Source: a virus. From it: 64,000 nt of DNA. Positions within the stretch are counted from its first letter, which is position 1, and each line of letters opens with the position of its first letter. This document shows positions 32,802 to 41,977 of this stretch, piece by piece. Made by a program: the position numbers and the translations under genes. The notes beneath the pieces were generated by a model. It saw only the letters and a list, made by a program, of their open reading frames with translations, had not been told where the DNA came from and searched no databases. Location: positions 1 through 64,000 of IMG/VR virus record IMGVR_UViG_3300007541_000018, one strand, 5' to 3'.

Positions 32802-33878
32802 CTATCTTTTTCTTGCTCGCTCGGCCTGCTTGTTCCGCAGCATTCCACTGTATCGTCCTGGCTTTTTAGTAGCCAGCGTATCAGGTTTCATGAAAGAATC
32901 TGGTTTGACACCCTGCTTTCTAAGTGCGCCCTCACCTTCCTTTCTTCCAAGCTTCTTCACTGCCGTTAAATCCTGAGGAGAAGCCATGCCAGTTGTCTTT
33001 TGAATCGCCTTCTGAACTCTTGCTAATCTCTTAACTCCGCGAGAGCCTTCTCGTAAAAGAAGATCTCCTATGCGAGCGAACACTGAGGACTCTTTTTTCA
33101 TAGTCTTCTTCATTTTCTTACCCATGGCAGAGGCTATTGCGTTTCTTCTGTTCTTAAGATACCCATCAGTGCTATCAACTTTACCATCGTTGTTGACATC
33201 CTTATCCTCTTTTCCAACAGGGTCAAGCTTCTTACCCTTCTTAGCCTTCTTAGCCTTCTTCTTTTTCTTACCTTCGTTGAGTCTTTCTTCTAGAAGAACT
33301 GTGAAGACTTTCTCTGCTGCGACCTTAGGAATAAGGCTTTCGCAAATCTCATTAGCAAGGGCTACGCTAGACTCAGAAAGGCCAGGGTATGCGCCACGGG
33401 TGCTTGGATCAGCAACAAGGTCCCAGGTGATGAGGCGGAAGTCCTCGTTGACATACTTTTTACCATCAGCTTCCTCAGATAGTGTGCCCATACCGCGAGA
33501 AGAAATCCCTACCTGAACTCCTCCCTTAATTAGAGCTTGGGCAACCTTACCCATAGGAGTGTCAAGAATTTCAGCCTCACCAATAAGCTCATTGCCATTC
33601 ATCTCAAGTTTGGTGATAAGGTGAGATACCTGAGACAACTTAACGCTATCGTGTTGAGGGTGATCAAGCTCACCTACTAAGCGACGATTCTTAATTGATT
33701 CACTTAGCTTAGTCATCTCTCTTTCGAGAAGAGGCTTTCTGTAAACTCTTCCGTTGTTATTCTCCTCGTTGGCTCTTTGAAAGACCCCTCGAATCTTCAT
33801 AACCTTACCATGATCCTTATCCTCATTAAGGATCTGTAGTCGTTCTACAATAAAAACATCTTCAATTAGGTTGCTCAT
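32802..33878 (-). CDS. gp21: Prohead maturation protease (T4 gp21-like) with lysine-rich, EF-hand-like C-terminal extension
   Basis: 358 residues, against 212 in T4. Residues 1-200 are the protease: GELDHPQH (H73), GISSRGMGT (S126/S127) and LVADPST (D157) supply the His-Ser-Asp catalytic set of the phage prohead protease family. The extra 160 residues contain a lysine-rich block (204-217), an EF-hand-type calcium loop DVNNDGKVDSTD (227-238) followed by GYLKNRRNAIASAMGKK, then a basic tail. A gp21-type site (LLE, about 195-197) lies between the two parts, so the tail could be released as a core component; this is inference. The ATG overlaps the previous gene's stop. The protein should cleave scaffold, capsid and itself inside the prohead. 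Confidence 0.92.
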   Translation of the reverse strand: MSNLIEDVFIVERLQILNEDKDHGKVMKIRGVFQRANEENNNGRVYRKPLLEREMTKLSESIKNRRLVGELDHPQHDSVKLSQVSHLITKLEMNGNELIGEAEILDTPMGKVAQALIKGGVQVGISSRGMGTLSEEADGKKYVNEDFRLITWDLVADPSTRGAYPGLSESSVALANEICESLIPKVAAEKVFTVLLEERLNEGKKKKKAKKAKKGKKLDPVGKEDKDVNNDGKVDSTDGYLKNRRNAIASAMGKKMKKTMKKESSVFARIGDLLLREGSRGVKRLARVQKAIQKTTGMASPQDLTAVKKLGRKEGEGALRKQGVKPDSFMKPDTLATKKPGRYSGMLRNKQAERARKR

Positions 33879-34258
33879 TTCTTGTCCTTTTTGGTTTCAA
33901 CATCAGAACCTGAACCAGTTCCGTATTTCTTTCTAAGCCTTTTGGAAACGCCTTCAACATCTTCCTTAGATGCTCCAGGTGTAGTATGCTCGCTGCCAGC
34001 AGTAAAGCCTTTGGCCGTTTTACCACCAGTAGTTTGTTGCTTGCTCTTTCCCCACTTTTGTTTAGTGGTTACATATCTTCTTCCTGACCCCTCAGTAGAC
34101 CAAACAGCACCCACCTTAGTTTTACGAAGAGCTTGCATTATAGATCTATAAACTTTTACAGTCCCTTTAAGGGATTTAGACTTAGTTCTAGATCTATATG
34201 ATCCTCTCTCACCAGTCTTACCCTCATTTAGACTTTTTATTACATCTACAAGGTCCAT
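33875..34258 (-). CDS. Small basic protein of unknown function in the prohead operon
   Basis: 127 residues, strongly basic, rich in Lys, Ser, Thr and Gly. N-terminus MDLVDVIKSLNEGKTGERGS, then a KVYRSIMQALRKTKVGAVW helix, and a low-complexity C-terminal half ending KKDKK. No domain was recognised. It overlaps the upstream gene by 35 bases and the protease gene by 4, so it is expressed with the prohead set. A core or internal protein, like the small T4 core proteins gp67 and gp68, is a reasonable guess from position and charge only. Confidence 0.7.
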   Translation of the reverse strand: MDLVDVIKSLNEGKTGERGSYRSRTKSKSLKGTVKVYRSIMQALRKTKVGAVWSTEGSGRRYVTTKQKWGKSKQQTTGGKTAKGFTAGSEHTTPGASKEDVEGVSKRLRKKYGTGSGSDVETKKDKK

Positions 34259-34628
34259 TGCACTTCCTACAGTTTAGTTTGAGTTTTCTCTGAACTCCCG
34301 TCCCCAGGTTCCCTACAGAGGTCATACCCATTGAAGCCATTTCAGCCATCAACTCTTTTAACTTAGCAGAGGTAGCTAAAAACTCTTCCTTGAGTTCCTG
34401 TTTTCTTTTCTCTAGAATTTCCTGTTCATCTACCTTCTTAGGTTGTGGCTTGGAAATTCCAAAGGATTGCTCAAGAATTATATTTCTTTGAGCCTGTGAC
34501 ACCTCTATTTCTGAAATGTCAACTTGATTATTTTGGGTTTTCTTAACAGAAGAGGTTGAGGACTGTTGCTCCATCATAGACAGAGCAAAGTCCCCAATCC
34601 CCATTCCTGAATCGTTAAGAGATCCCAT
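34224..34628 (-). CDS. Small protein with C-terminal cysteine cluster, prohead operon
   Basis: 134 residues. Residues 1-60 are polar and probably disordered; 65-100 form a charged helix (EILEKRKQELKEEFLATSAK). The last 20 residues contain CRKCNGPCRC, a CxxCxxxCxC cluster followed by basic residues, which looks like a small metal-binding or nucleic-acid-binding knuckle. No family was recognised. It lies 8 bases after the acidic gene at 34637 and overlaps the basic gene at 34258, between the baseplate genes and the protease, suggesting a head-assembly role. Confidence 0.7.
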   Translation of the reverse strand: MGSLNDSGMGIGDFALSMMEQQSSTSSVKKTQNNQVDISEIEVSQAQRNIILEQSFGISKPQPKKVDEQEILEKRKQELKEEFLATSAKLKELMAEMASMGMTSVGNLGTGVQRKLKLNCRKCNGPCRCNKKSK

Positions 34629-34636
34629 GTTTAAAA

Positions 34637-35050
34637 TCAGTAAGGTTTCTTAGAAGGCTTAGCCTTCTTCTTAGCAGGAACCATCTTGGGCTTTTCTTCA
34701 ACCATCTTGGACTCATCGTCGCAGGAAGCTTTCTCTTCGATGGCTTCGGCCTCGTCATCATCGTCTTCTTCCTCTGCCTCCTCTAGAAGGCCAGCCTCAG
34801 TAAGGGCTTCGATGAAATCATGGGCGTGCTCAAGAAGGCGCTCGTCAGTGATAGCTTCCTCTAAAAGAGCGTGGCAGAGAGGGCAGGCGTGGCCTTCCTC
34901 TAAACCTTCTTCAAGAAGCTCCTCAGTCTCCTGAGCGGCTTCCTCGATGACCTCCTGTGCGGGGGCTTCTACAGACTCGTTTAGTTTGATGCCTGCTTTG
35001 TTCCAAGCACCTGCGCCAAGTACGGCTTCTCTTAATTGATCTCGATTCAT
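34637..35050 (-). CDS. Acidic protein with CxxC/HxH motif, putative prohead core protein
   Basis: 137 residues, very glutamate-rich (EEAEEEDDDDEAEAIEE) with a lysine-rich end (AKKKAKPSKKPY). Residues about 54-80 hold HACPLCHALLEEAITDERLL followed by EHAHDF, so two cysteines and two to three histidines could bind zinc. The acidic body with basic tail recalls T4 core proteins such as gp67, but no homology can be claimed. It is the first gene of the prohead block: the ATG at 35050 has an AGGAG site, a small hairpin just upstream, and a CATAAATA element further up. Confidence 0.75.
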   Translation of the reverse strand: MNRDQLREAVLGAGAWNKAGIKLNESVEAPAQEVIEEAAQETEELLEEGLEEGHACPLCHALLEEAITDERLLEHAHDFIEALTEAGLLEEAEEEDDDDEAEAIEEKASCDDESKMVEEKPKMVPAKKKAKPSKKPY

Positions 35051-35061
35051 TTTATTCTCCT

Positions 35062-35075
35062 GACGGTATTCCGTC
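35062..35075 (-). promoter_or_regulatory. Small hairpin next to a ribosome-binding site
   Basis: On the minus strand GACGGAATACCGTC forms a 5-pair stem with a 4-base loop immediately before AGGAG, in the leader of the 34637-35050 gene. It could stabilise the mRNA end or influence translation; it is too short to be sure. Confidence 0.3.
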
Positions 35076-35081
35076 TATTGG

Positions 35082-35089
35082 TATTTATG
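35082..35089 (-). promoter_or_regulatory. Late-promoter-like octamer before the prohead operon
   Basis: CATAAATA on the minus strand, one mismatch to T4 late TATAAATA, 31 bases before the ATG at 35050. It lies in a 74-base gap after the PAAR-like gene, a natural place to start a head-gene transcript. Confidence 0.45.
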
Positions 35090-35124
35090 TATGATTATAC
35101 TCTATGCAAGATTATTTTTAATTT

Positions 35125-35487
35125 TCACAACCCAATATAAACAAATACAGAGGCGATTCCTAAAGGATCTACAGGCTGTGATTTATGTGTCGTTAGATGA
35201 CCAGAAGCCCTGGCTTGACCTATACCATGTGCCATCCCTGTAGGGAACTCTACAGCAATGTTAGGATTACCCACAGCAGGGTGAGCAGGAGGAAATACAG
35301 GTGGCAGTGGATGAACCAGTCCTGTAGGTAATGGGGCCGGGTTAGGAGCCGCTATCAGAACTTTAGCCATAGGTATACCTTGAACAAAAACATTTAAAGC
35401 GCACTCCGCAGGCGTAAGAGGGGCGAGTGGGAGGTTTGGTGGAACTGGAATTGGAGTAAGATCTCCTAATGTCGCTGTAGGTATCAT
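35125..35487 (-). CDS. Putative PAAR-like baseplate spike-tip protein
   Basis: 120 residues, proline- and glycine-rich. The segments LNVFVQGIPMAKV and GMAHGIGQARASGHLTTHKS, repeated short strand-turn units with conserved G, H and C, and the closing SVFVYIGL resemble PAAR-type proteins, which form a metal-stabilised cone at the tip of the central spike (T4 gp5.4 is 97 residues). The assignment is moderate because the classical PAAR tripeptide is not present. The ATG at 35487 overlaps the stop of the cysteine-rich 1333-residue gene by 4 bases. A gap of 74 bases follows. Confidence 0.5.
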   Translation of the reverse strand: MIPTATLGDLTPIPVPPNLPLAPLTPAECALNVFVQGIPMAKVLIAAPNPAPLPTGLVHPLPPVFPPAHPAVGNPNIAVEFPTGMAHGIGQARASGHLTTHKSQPVDPLGIASVFVYIGL

Positions 35488-38400
35488 GTTAATATGGGTC
35501 CGTCAGGAATATCAGGATCTATGGTAATCTTTCTTTTAGTAACAACAGGTTTCACAAACTCATCAATTGTATTTATATCTTGAGGAGGCACATTTGTTAG
35601 TCTAGGAAGCTCTGAGTTTATAATCTCACTTGGAGTAGGCGTACCTGCAAGGAATTTTCCTCTAAGAGCATTGAACTCTTTTACCTCATAAGATTTTATG
35701 GCATTTTTTACATCTAAGTCCATTCTCTGATAAACAGTTCCCCAAGCCATAGTCTTAGTATCTTGATCAATATATTCTCCTTCGTCTATGGCTTCTCTTA
35801 TAGCTGACATAAATTTTCTAAATGCAGAAGGTCTTCTAGGTAGAGGTTCAGATTCGTTTACATAAGGTTTTACTCTTGTGGATATATCATTTATATTGGT
35901 TGAAGCTTCTACACCACCAACTCTTGAAGTATTCCTATCTACATCTTCGCCTAGCTCTGGTAACGATATAGTTGCTCCAGGAGGAGTCCACCTTCCATAC
36001 TTGGTAGAAGTATTCTCTATAAGATTGAACATGGGTACGGTCACTTCCCTGGTGCTGTAGTCTACTGACCTAGATCCTACTGATTTAATTGTTCTTCTAA
36101 TATCATCTGTAGGAATTATCACCATATAGAATGGTATTCTTCTAGGTATTGTTGGGAAATCTTCTTCATAACCTATGAAGGAGTCGAACGATATGTCCTT
36201 GAATTCTGCTGTTATTGATTTTCTTTTTTCCAGGTGATCTAGGAAGGGATCCTCATGATCTAAGTATACGGTTAAGTAAGGCCATGGCTTAAACTTAATC
36301 CATTCATCCATTACAGCAAAATCCTGTTCCCACCTGTAAGTACATAGAGTTTTTCTTATAAGAGGCTTGTCCCTATTTAAATCTTCTATCTCATCTAGAT
36401 CAAGTTTCATATAATAAGCATCTTGTCTAGGAGCGGATAGGTCAGCCTCTTCTTCAATTCTAGCTATTGGTACTGAAGTCGCTGTGAGCTTAGTGGAGTA
36501 CTTGTCCCCTAAAAGAGATACCGCCTTAGCTGCATCAACAAGATCCAACATAACGGCCTTTGCAATATCAGAAAATACTCCTGCGTATCCTGGAGTTCCA
36601 TCACGCTTTGTGTATAGCCAGAAGTCTCCATCTAATATACTTTTTGTTTCAATACCCCCACTTGCCTCAAAGAACCATTGATCTTGTATAGATACTGGGT
36701 GCTCTAATGCGGTTCCGTCCCTTTCAACAAGCAATATATGCTTGTTTAAATCAGGGGCTAGAGTCTTCCATACTCGCATACGGTCTCTAGTTTTCTCACT
36801 TAAATACTTATCGTAATACAAAGGCTTTGCCTTCTCATCAATAATGGATAACACATTATTTTCAGATGCAATGCCTTTAGGGAATGAGTTGTATATGTTT
36901 TCACCATGATTAGATATAGATCTTATATCCCCTAGAGTAATCTCATGCAAACGGTTAAGCCTGATTAAATATATAAGCTTATCTAGAATAACTCCCGTTA
37001 TGGAGTTACCTGCGGTATCAGTAGCTTTTTGTATTATTTTTCTAGCTTCAGGATTCAAGCTCTGTAAAAGGTTTGCTTGATTTATATCATCGTAGGCCGC
37101 GTCTGGGACGGTCCTATTGGTAGTGAACCCTTCTAGTGCGTAGTATAGACTTACATGGATATGAGATCCTAACAAGTTCTGGTGATACCCTGGATTTATT
37201 ATTGGTGTGAATGTTCTAGATCGACCACTTAAACCAAATCTTCTAGTGTCTGCTAAAGTATCAAATACCTTATCATTTCTTCTAAGACCTTTAAGCCTTT
37301 CCGTGTATGTATTAACTTCTTTATAAGAAAATGTACCTTGAGCAACAGAGGTGTTCAACCCATATGTTCTTAACTGCCCTGTACATTGTGAAGGACAAGA
37401 GTTACCTGCTATTCCTAGAATGCTTGTAGGACTTCCATTTATGTCTAGAGTAAATCGTATTTGAGTTCCTTCTGCTGGACATTCTGAGAAAGGATCAAAG
37501 TTCAAATCAGTTATATCTCTTAGAAGAACAAAAGTCCTTACGCAAGTATTGGTCTCATCACAATAAGCTACTGGACAATATTCAGGACCGTTTACAGGAG
37601 GATCGGTTATATCTGGTTCTGAAGTACTGCACAGGGTTGTAAATGGAGGTAGCTTACGAGCTATGTCTATAAGTAAAACTTCTATAGCGCCCACAGGCTC
37701 GTTATCACAGCAGTTTCTGTCTACACTAATTTTAAAGAATGCTCCGGGCTGCTCTAAAGCCTCAGGTCCTATTAGAATATTGCCTGTGTCTATGCTGAAT
37801 GCTATGTTAGCATTACTCTCAAAGGAAAGATCAAAATCCTCAGAAAGTGCGGCTATGGCTGCTGCATCAGCACACTGTATTTGAACAGAATCACCCTCAC
37901 AATAATATATAGGAATTCCTGAATCAGGCTGACCATTAGCGTCAAAAGGATACTGTGATGCTATTGTGTTTACTGCACCCCCCGTACTAGGATCTCCTGA
38001 ATCAGGCTTACAGCATTCAGTATTTGCATAACACTCGTCTTCTGTAAGGAATGTACCTTCAGGTATATCGTCAAAATCGCATGAAGGATTAGTTAAAGAA
38101 GTTACACATAGGCAAGTGTCGCCTCCTGGGCTTGAACTTTTATTACACGACCACACTGTCTTAGATGTTTCTACACAACAACGCTCTGCTGTCCTACATC
38201 CTGCTGCGTCTGGGTAAACCTGAGTTCCGTCTGGAAGAACATTACCTGGGCCTATTGTAGCTGGATCAACTATCTTTAAAGTACAACCATCATTAGCAGG
38301 GTCCTCACAATAGAAGACCCCTGACCCGTCTGGGTCTCCCTGCTCACACTTATTATTACAGTTAGGATCACGATACCATCCCTGTGCTGGTATTAAGTGA

Positions 38401-39485
38401 TCGCATATAGTTGGTGGTTGAGGGTCCTGTGTGTTTCCAAAACTTGTGGGAGGGAACACCCATTTTTGTATGGGTTTTGTTTTTGGAGTACAGATCTCAG
38501 TACCTGTACCATCATCTTTACAGAAATAGAATGTACAGTTACCCGCAGCTTGATCCGCAACAGGATCAATAAGGATGTCATCACAGTTAGCCTCACATAA
38601 AGGAGAACTTCCATAATATCCACCAAGTCCTGCTGCCCCTACAGAGGACTGTATATTAGCACAGTTACACCCACCAACGCAAGTTATACCTAATTGTGTA
38701 GACCAAGTTTCAGCAGTAGCAACTACTCTAGTACAATCTCTAATTATCCGTATCCTTTCAGGTGTGGTTGTTGTAGTACCAGGAGAGCTAGATCCAGGCT
38801 CTACGACAGTTCCTACTATTTCACACTTCCATAAAGGACACGGACCTCCTTTTGGTGGCCTAGGCGCTGGTGTAGTAGGACCTAATCCTCTAAAACAACC
38901 TTCTAAAATAAGACACTCGTTCTTAGTAGGGTGTAAGGTTTCGTTATTACCTGAAATAGGTTCTTTGTCTGGGCAAACATCTCCTACAACCGTGAAAGTT
39001 ATAAAACTAGCACAGCCTCCCTGTTGATATGTAAAAGGACACGCAAGCCCCCTCGCACTACAGACCCATCCACTACAGGAGGTAATAGTAGGAGGAACTA
39101 CTGGACAACAATCTACACATTTGGATGGAGGGAATCCTAAGGAACAATCCTCGCATCCAAATGCAGGAGGAGTTTGGCAGTCAGGGATACACCCTGCGTC
39201 TACTAACTGCCCTAATGTGTACACTCTATTGTTTATGTCACAATCAGGTATACCGTCACCGTCTTGGTCGTTCTGAGCAGGGTCCTCGCTTATACATTTA
39301 GTTAGAACTACAATACCATCACAGCCGTCATCACCATCATCACAATCCGTACAACCGCAATCACTAGGATCATCACACCCTCCTCCGCAATCTGGACATC
39401 CTGGATCTGGGCCACAATCATCCCCAACGCAATCGTCAGGAGGCCCAAAGATCTTAAGAAAGCAGTTCTTAAATACGGATGTCAT
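35484..39485 (-). CDS. Large structural protein with cysteine-rich N-terminal half (1333 aa)
   Basis: 1333 residues. The first 690 or so contain 63 cysteines by my count, many in CxxC or CC pairs with Asp/Gly/Pro (DCGCTDCDDGDDGCDG), plus DQDGDGIPDCD, which looks like a thrombospondin-type-3 calcium loop. The C-terminal half has almost no cysteine and looks like an ordinary phage structural protein (FSYKEVNTYTERLKGLRRND; MRVWKTLAPDLNKHILLVER). It lies between baseplate/fibre genes and the PAAR-like gene. A baseplate-associated fibre or spike with a disulphide- or metal-rich N-terminal region is inferred. The family is not recognised. Confidence 0.8.
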   Translation of the reverse strand: MTSVFKNCFLKIFGPPDDCVGDDCGPDPGCPDCGGGCDDPSDCGCTDCDDGDDGCDGIVVLTKCISEDPAQNDQDGDGIPDCDINNRVYTLGQLVDAGCIPDCQTPPAFGCEDCSLGFPPSKCVDCCPVVPPTITSCSGWVCSARGLACPFTYQQGGCASFITFTVVGDVCPDKEPISGNNETLHPTKNECLILEGCFRGLGPTTPAPRPPKGGPCPLWKCEIVGTVVEPGSSSPGTTTTTPERIRIIRDCTRVVATAETWSTQLGITCVGGCNCANIQSSVGAAGLGGYYGSSPLCEANCDDILIDPVADQAAGNCTFYFCKDDGTGTEICTPKTKPIQKWVFPPTSFGNTQDPQPPTICDHLIPAQGWYRDPNCNNKCEQGDPDGSGVFYCEDPANDGCTLKIVDPATIGPGNVLPDGTQVYPDAAGCRTAERCCVETSKTVWSCNKSSSPGGDTCLCVTSLTNPSCDFDDIPEGTFLTEDECYANTECCKPDSGDPSTGGAVNTIASQYPFDANGQPDSGIPIYYCEGDSVQIQCADAAAIAALSEDFDLSFESNANIAFSIDTGNILIGPEALEQPGAFFKISVDRNCCDNEPVGAIEVLLIDIARKLPPFTTLCSTSEPDITDPPVNGPEYCPVAYCDETNTCVRTFVLLRDITDLNFDPFSECPAEGTQIRFTLDINGSPTSILGIAGNSCPSQCTGQLRTYGLNTSVAQGTFSYKEVNTYTERLKGLRRNDKVFDTLADTRRFGLSGRSRTFTPIINPGYHQNLLGSHIHVSLYYALEGFTTNRTVPDAAYDDINQANLLQSLNPEARKIIQKATDTAGNSITGVILDKLIYLIRLNRLHEITLGDIRSISNHGENIYNSFPKGIASENNVLSIIDEKAKPLYYDKYLSEKTRDRMRVWKTLAPDLNKHILLVERDGTALEHPVSIQDQWFFEASGGIETKSILDGDFWLYTKRDGTPGYAGVFSDIAKAVMLDLVDAAKAVSLLGDKYSTKLTATSVPIARIEEEADLSAPRQDAYYMKLDLDEIEDLNRDKPLIRKTLCTYRWEQDFAVMDEWIKFKPWPYLTVYLDHEDPFLDHLEKRKSITAEFKDISFDSFIGYEEDFPTIPRRIPFYMVIIPTDDIRRTIKSVGSRSVDYSTREVTVPMFNLIENTSTKYGRWTPPGATISLPELGEDVDRNTSRVGGVEASTNINDISTRVKPYVNESEPLPRRPSAFRKFMSAIREAIDEGEYIDQDTKTMAWGTVYQRMDLDVKNAIKSYEVKEFNALRGKFLAGTPTPSEIINSELPRLTNVPPQDINTIDEFVKPVVTKRKITIDPDIPDGPILT

Positions 39486-39487
39486 TA

Positions 39488-41977
39488 TTAAGATAGACCT
39501 GATTTGAATGTAAAGGATCCAGAAGCGCCATCAGTTGAGTAGAAGTTGTTTATAAAGTTGCTATTCTTATAACCTATAACAGTAAATTCTACTGTGGGGT
39601 AGGTAACTAGTATTGGGCTAAATGTAGCCATATCATATGTTTGGCCTCGGTAAGGACCACCACTCTCATTAAGGCCCTGCTTTCCGTCAAGGTTAGCTCC
39701 TCTCGTAATTAAGGCGTGATTCAATACCAGTACCCTGTTCATACCTGGGCCATCTCTAAAGGCATTGTAATCTAAACTATCATCGGCATAGCTGTTATAG
39801 TAGGGTAAGATATAACCTGCTGGTTTTCCGAAGTATTGAAGTCCTTCATGAGGACAAGTTGTTCCTAAAGCTACAATTATAGTAAAGCCTGTCTTACCTC
39901 TTTTCTGAACACTTATTCCTGTGTAGGTTTGGCCCTTCGCTACATCAGACTGGCCTCCTGCATCAAAAAGACCTGTCTCACTATTTAAAGCACACCCTAC
40001 TAAGTTAGCCTGAACATCATAATCAGAATATCCAGCCAAGGCTCCCTCTTCAAAATCAATGTCCTTCTTAATGAAGAGGCATCCGTAAGTAGCCACTGCC
40101 CTCTTACCTCCTTGAGCTACGGATGCTCCCATGCCTCTTGATTGAATATCTACAATATTCTGATCTATGTTTCCTACGCTTACTGATGTAGAGGCGTTTC
40201 CATGAATAACAGTAGAAAACAGCCTATCGTACCTTCTAGATCCTGCGTCATCTAAGGTTTCAAAGTAGTTGAAGTTAACATCCCAACCAGGGTATAATGG
40301 AAGTTCTTCCATATTACTTGGAAGATGTCCGTTAAGCTTTAATCCAGCGAGAAGACCTTCGCTGGTAGTGTTATCAATACCTTGCGTTGAATCTAAAAGA
40401 GCGGCTAGTCCACCCTCGACCCCCCACTTAGTACCTCCATAGATTGTACCAGTTCCTAGAAGCTGTCCTCTACCAGCGAGGTCATTTGCTAGTGTAGTCG
40501 TTGCTCCTAGGTTGGTTGTTAAGGTATTAATTTGAGAGTTAGTATGTCTTTTGCTCTTCCATACTGTGTCTCTTAATTCGTGCTTTCCTACGGCTGGGTT
40601 TGCAAAAGACAAGGGTGGGTTAGCGGCGGCGATTCCTGCTCTTTCGTTATAGGCTAATTCTGTAGTTCTAAAGAAAGGTCTTATATCTAGAACATCGCTA
40701 GGCTCAATTAATTCCTTACCCTTCCTAACAAATACATACGCTAAAGGCAGTATGGTTTGTCCTATCAAAGCTTTTTTACTATCCCCTGCCTCGAACTCTT
40801 GAACCAGCAGAGGGGCTAAGTTCATAAGGTCATCAGGAGATGGGAAGTTAGTATAAGCATTCTCTATACCAATATCGTTCTGATAGTTATCTGCTATAGG
40901 AGAGGTTATTCCATAGGTGCCGTCTGGTAGCGTGGCGTACTCTCCTTTTAAATAGTTTGTTGATTTATCAGAGTTTACTATGTACTCCTGATCTTCTAAG
41001 AATCCTGAAGTATCTAATAAAGAGTCCTGCCAATCTTCACCTAGAGCAGAAAGACTAACAAGTCCTGCTCCCTTTACAACTCCAAGTTGGGGAGCGTAAA
41101 TGGTAGTAGGATCGTCTCCATTAGGCTTGGCAATAGTAGTGTAGCTTGCATCTACTGGATGAGCGTACATGAAAACTAAATCAACTCTAACGGTAGGTAC
41201 GAAGTTAGACTTATTGTTGTAGTCTGCGTCACTGAATGCAGGAATTTCTACTTCTAGTTTAGAAGCGGAATTTACAAGAGCAGTTCTTGCCGTGGCTCCC
41301 CAGGCTCTTGTAAATTCTACAGCGCCCTGCTGTAAGTCTATTCTACTAAAATCTCCATTCAATACAGAAGTACCTCTCTGCTTCCACAGAGCGGGTTTAT
41401 TTTTTGGAATATTGTAGATATTATTTATTCCTTCATAGTTTTGAAGGAAATAAGTATAACCGTGTCTCCAATCTAAGGCAAAATCTACTAATGCCCTAGC
41501 TTCTGAGTTGTGATGTTGTAGATACTCGTATAGACCATTATTACCAAGTGCGTTATCTATAGACTCTCCTATTAAAGTATTTATAACATCATCACTGATA
41601 TTAAAATCATACCTCTCTCTGGTGAGAGTTTCTAGTGCTGCTCTTGTGAATGAGAACGCACTTATGCCTTTATTATAAGCATCGTTTATTCTGGCTATGA
41701 ATCGACCAGGGTTTACATAAACAGTTCTACTTGCACCATTAGCATATGGCCTAAGCTCACCAAAGCTCTGTCTACCTATTCCTGACAATGACTCGCTGGC
41801 GCTAATCTGATCCTTTAGCCATAGAATATTCTCCTCTAGCTGCTTTACTGGAATATTATCAACTTCCCAGTAGTAAGGATCATTAGCTTTAAAGTACCTT
41901 ACAGGTTGAGTAAATTTATAAGGACTATTAATCCATGCGTAGCTTTCTTCTACAATTTGATTATCTCCAGTAGCCAT
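39488..41977 (-). CDS. Baseplate/fibre structural protein, 829 aa
   Basis: 829 residues. Residues about 28-58 hold a short module (PYYWEVDNIPVKQLEENILW) shared with the next upstream gene. I associate this kind of segment with virion proteins of marine T4-like phages, but no function is assigned. The middle is mixed alpha/beta (SPDDLMNLAPLLVQEF; YVFVRKGKELIEPSDVLDIR). The region about 600-800 looks like a compact receptor-binding or collar domain (GFTIIVALGTT; NRVLVLNHALITRG). It is translated from an ATG that overlaps the previous stop (TGATG). A perfect TATAAATA on the minus strand at 41578-41585 is inside the coding sequence. A baseplate wedge or short-fibre role is inferred from context. 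Confidence 0.75.
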   Translation of the reverse strand: MATGDNQIVEESYAWINSPYKFTQPVRYFKANDPYYWEVDNIPVKQLEENILWLKDQISASESLSGIGRQSFGELRPYANGASRTVYVNPGRFIARINDAYNKGISAFSFTRAALETLTRERYDFNISDDVINTLIGESIDNALGNNGLYEYLQHHNSEARALVDFALDWRHGYTYFLQNYEGINNIYNIPKNKPALWKQRGTSVLNGDFSRIDLQQGAVEFTRAWGATARTALVNSASKLEVEIPAFSDADYNNKSNFVPTVRVDLVFMYAHPVDASYTTIAKPNGDDPTTIYAPQLGVVKGAGLVSLSALGEDWQDSLLDTSGFLEDQEYIVNSDKSTNYLKGEYATLPDGTYGITSPIADNYQNDIGIENAYTNFPSPDDLMNLAPLLVQEFEAGDSKKALIGQTILPLAYVFVRKGKELIEPSDVLDIRPFFRTTELAYNERAGIAAANPPLSFANPAVGKHELRDTVWKSKRHTNSQINTLTTNLGATTTLANDLAGRGQLLGTGTIYGGTKWGVEGGLAALLDSTQGIDNTTSEGLLAGLKLNGHLPSNMEELPLYPGWDVNFNYFETLDDAGSRRYDRLFSTVIHGNASTSVSVGNIDQNIVDIQSRGMGASVAQGGKRAVATYGCLFIKKDIDFEEGALAGYSDYDVQANLVGCALNSETGLFDAGGQSDVAKGQTYTGISVQKRGKTGFTIIVALGTTCPHEGLQYFGKPAGYILPYYNSYADDSLDYNAFRDGPGMNRVLVLNHALITRGANLDGKQGLNESGGPYRGQTYDMATFSPILVTYPTVEFTVIGYKNSNFINNFYSTDGASGSFTFKSGLS

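Noticed and set aside
41578-41585. Perfect TATAAATA on the minus strand
   Set aside because: It is inside the 829-residue gene with no start codon suitably placed downstream; probably chance.
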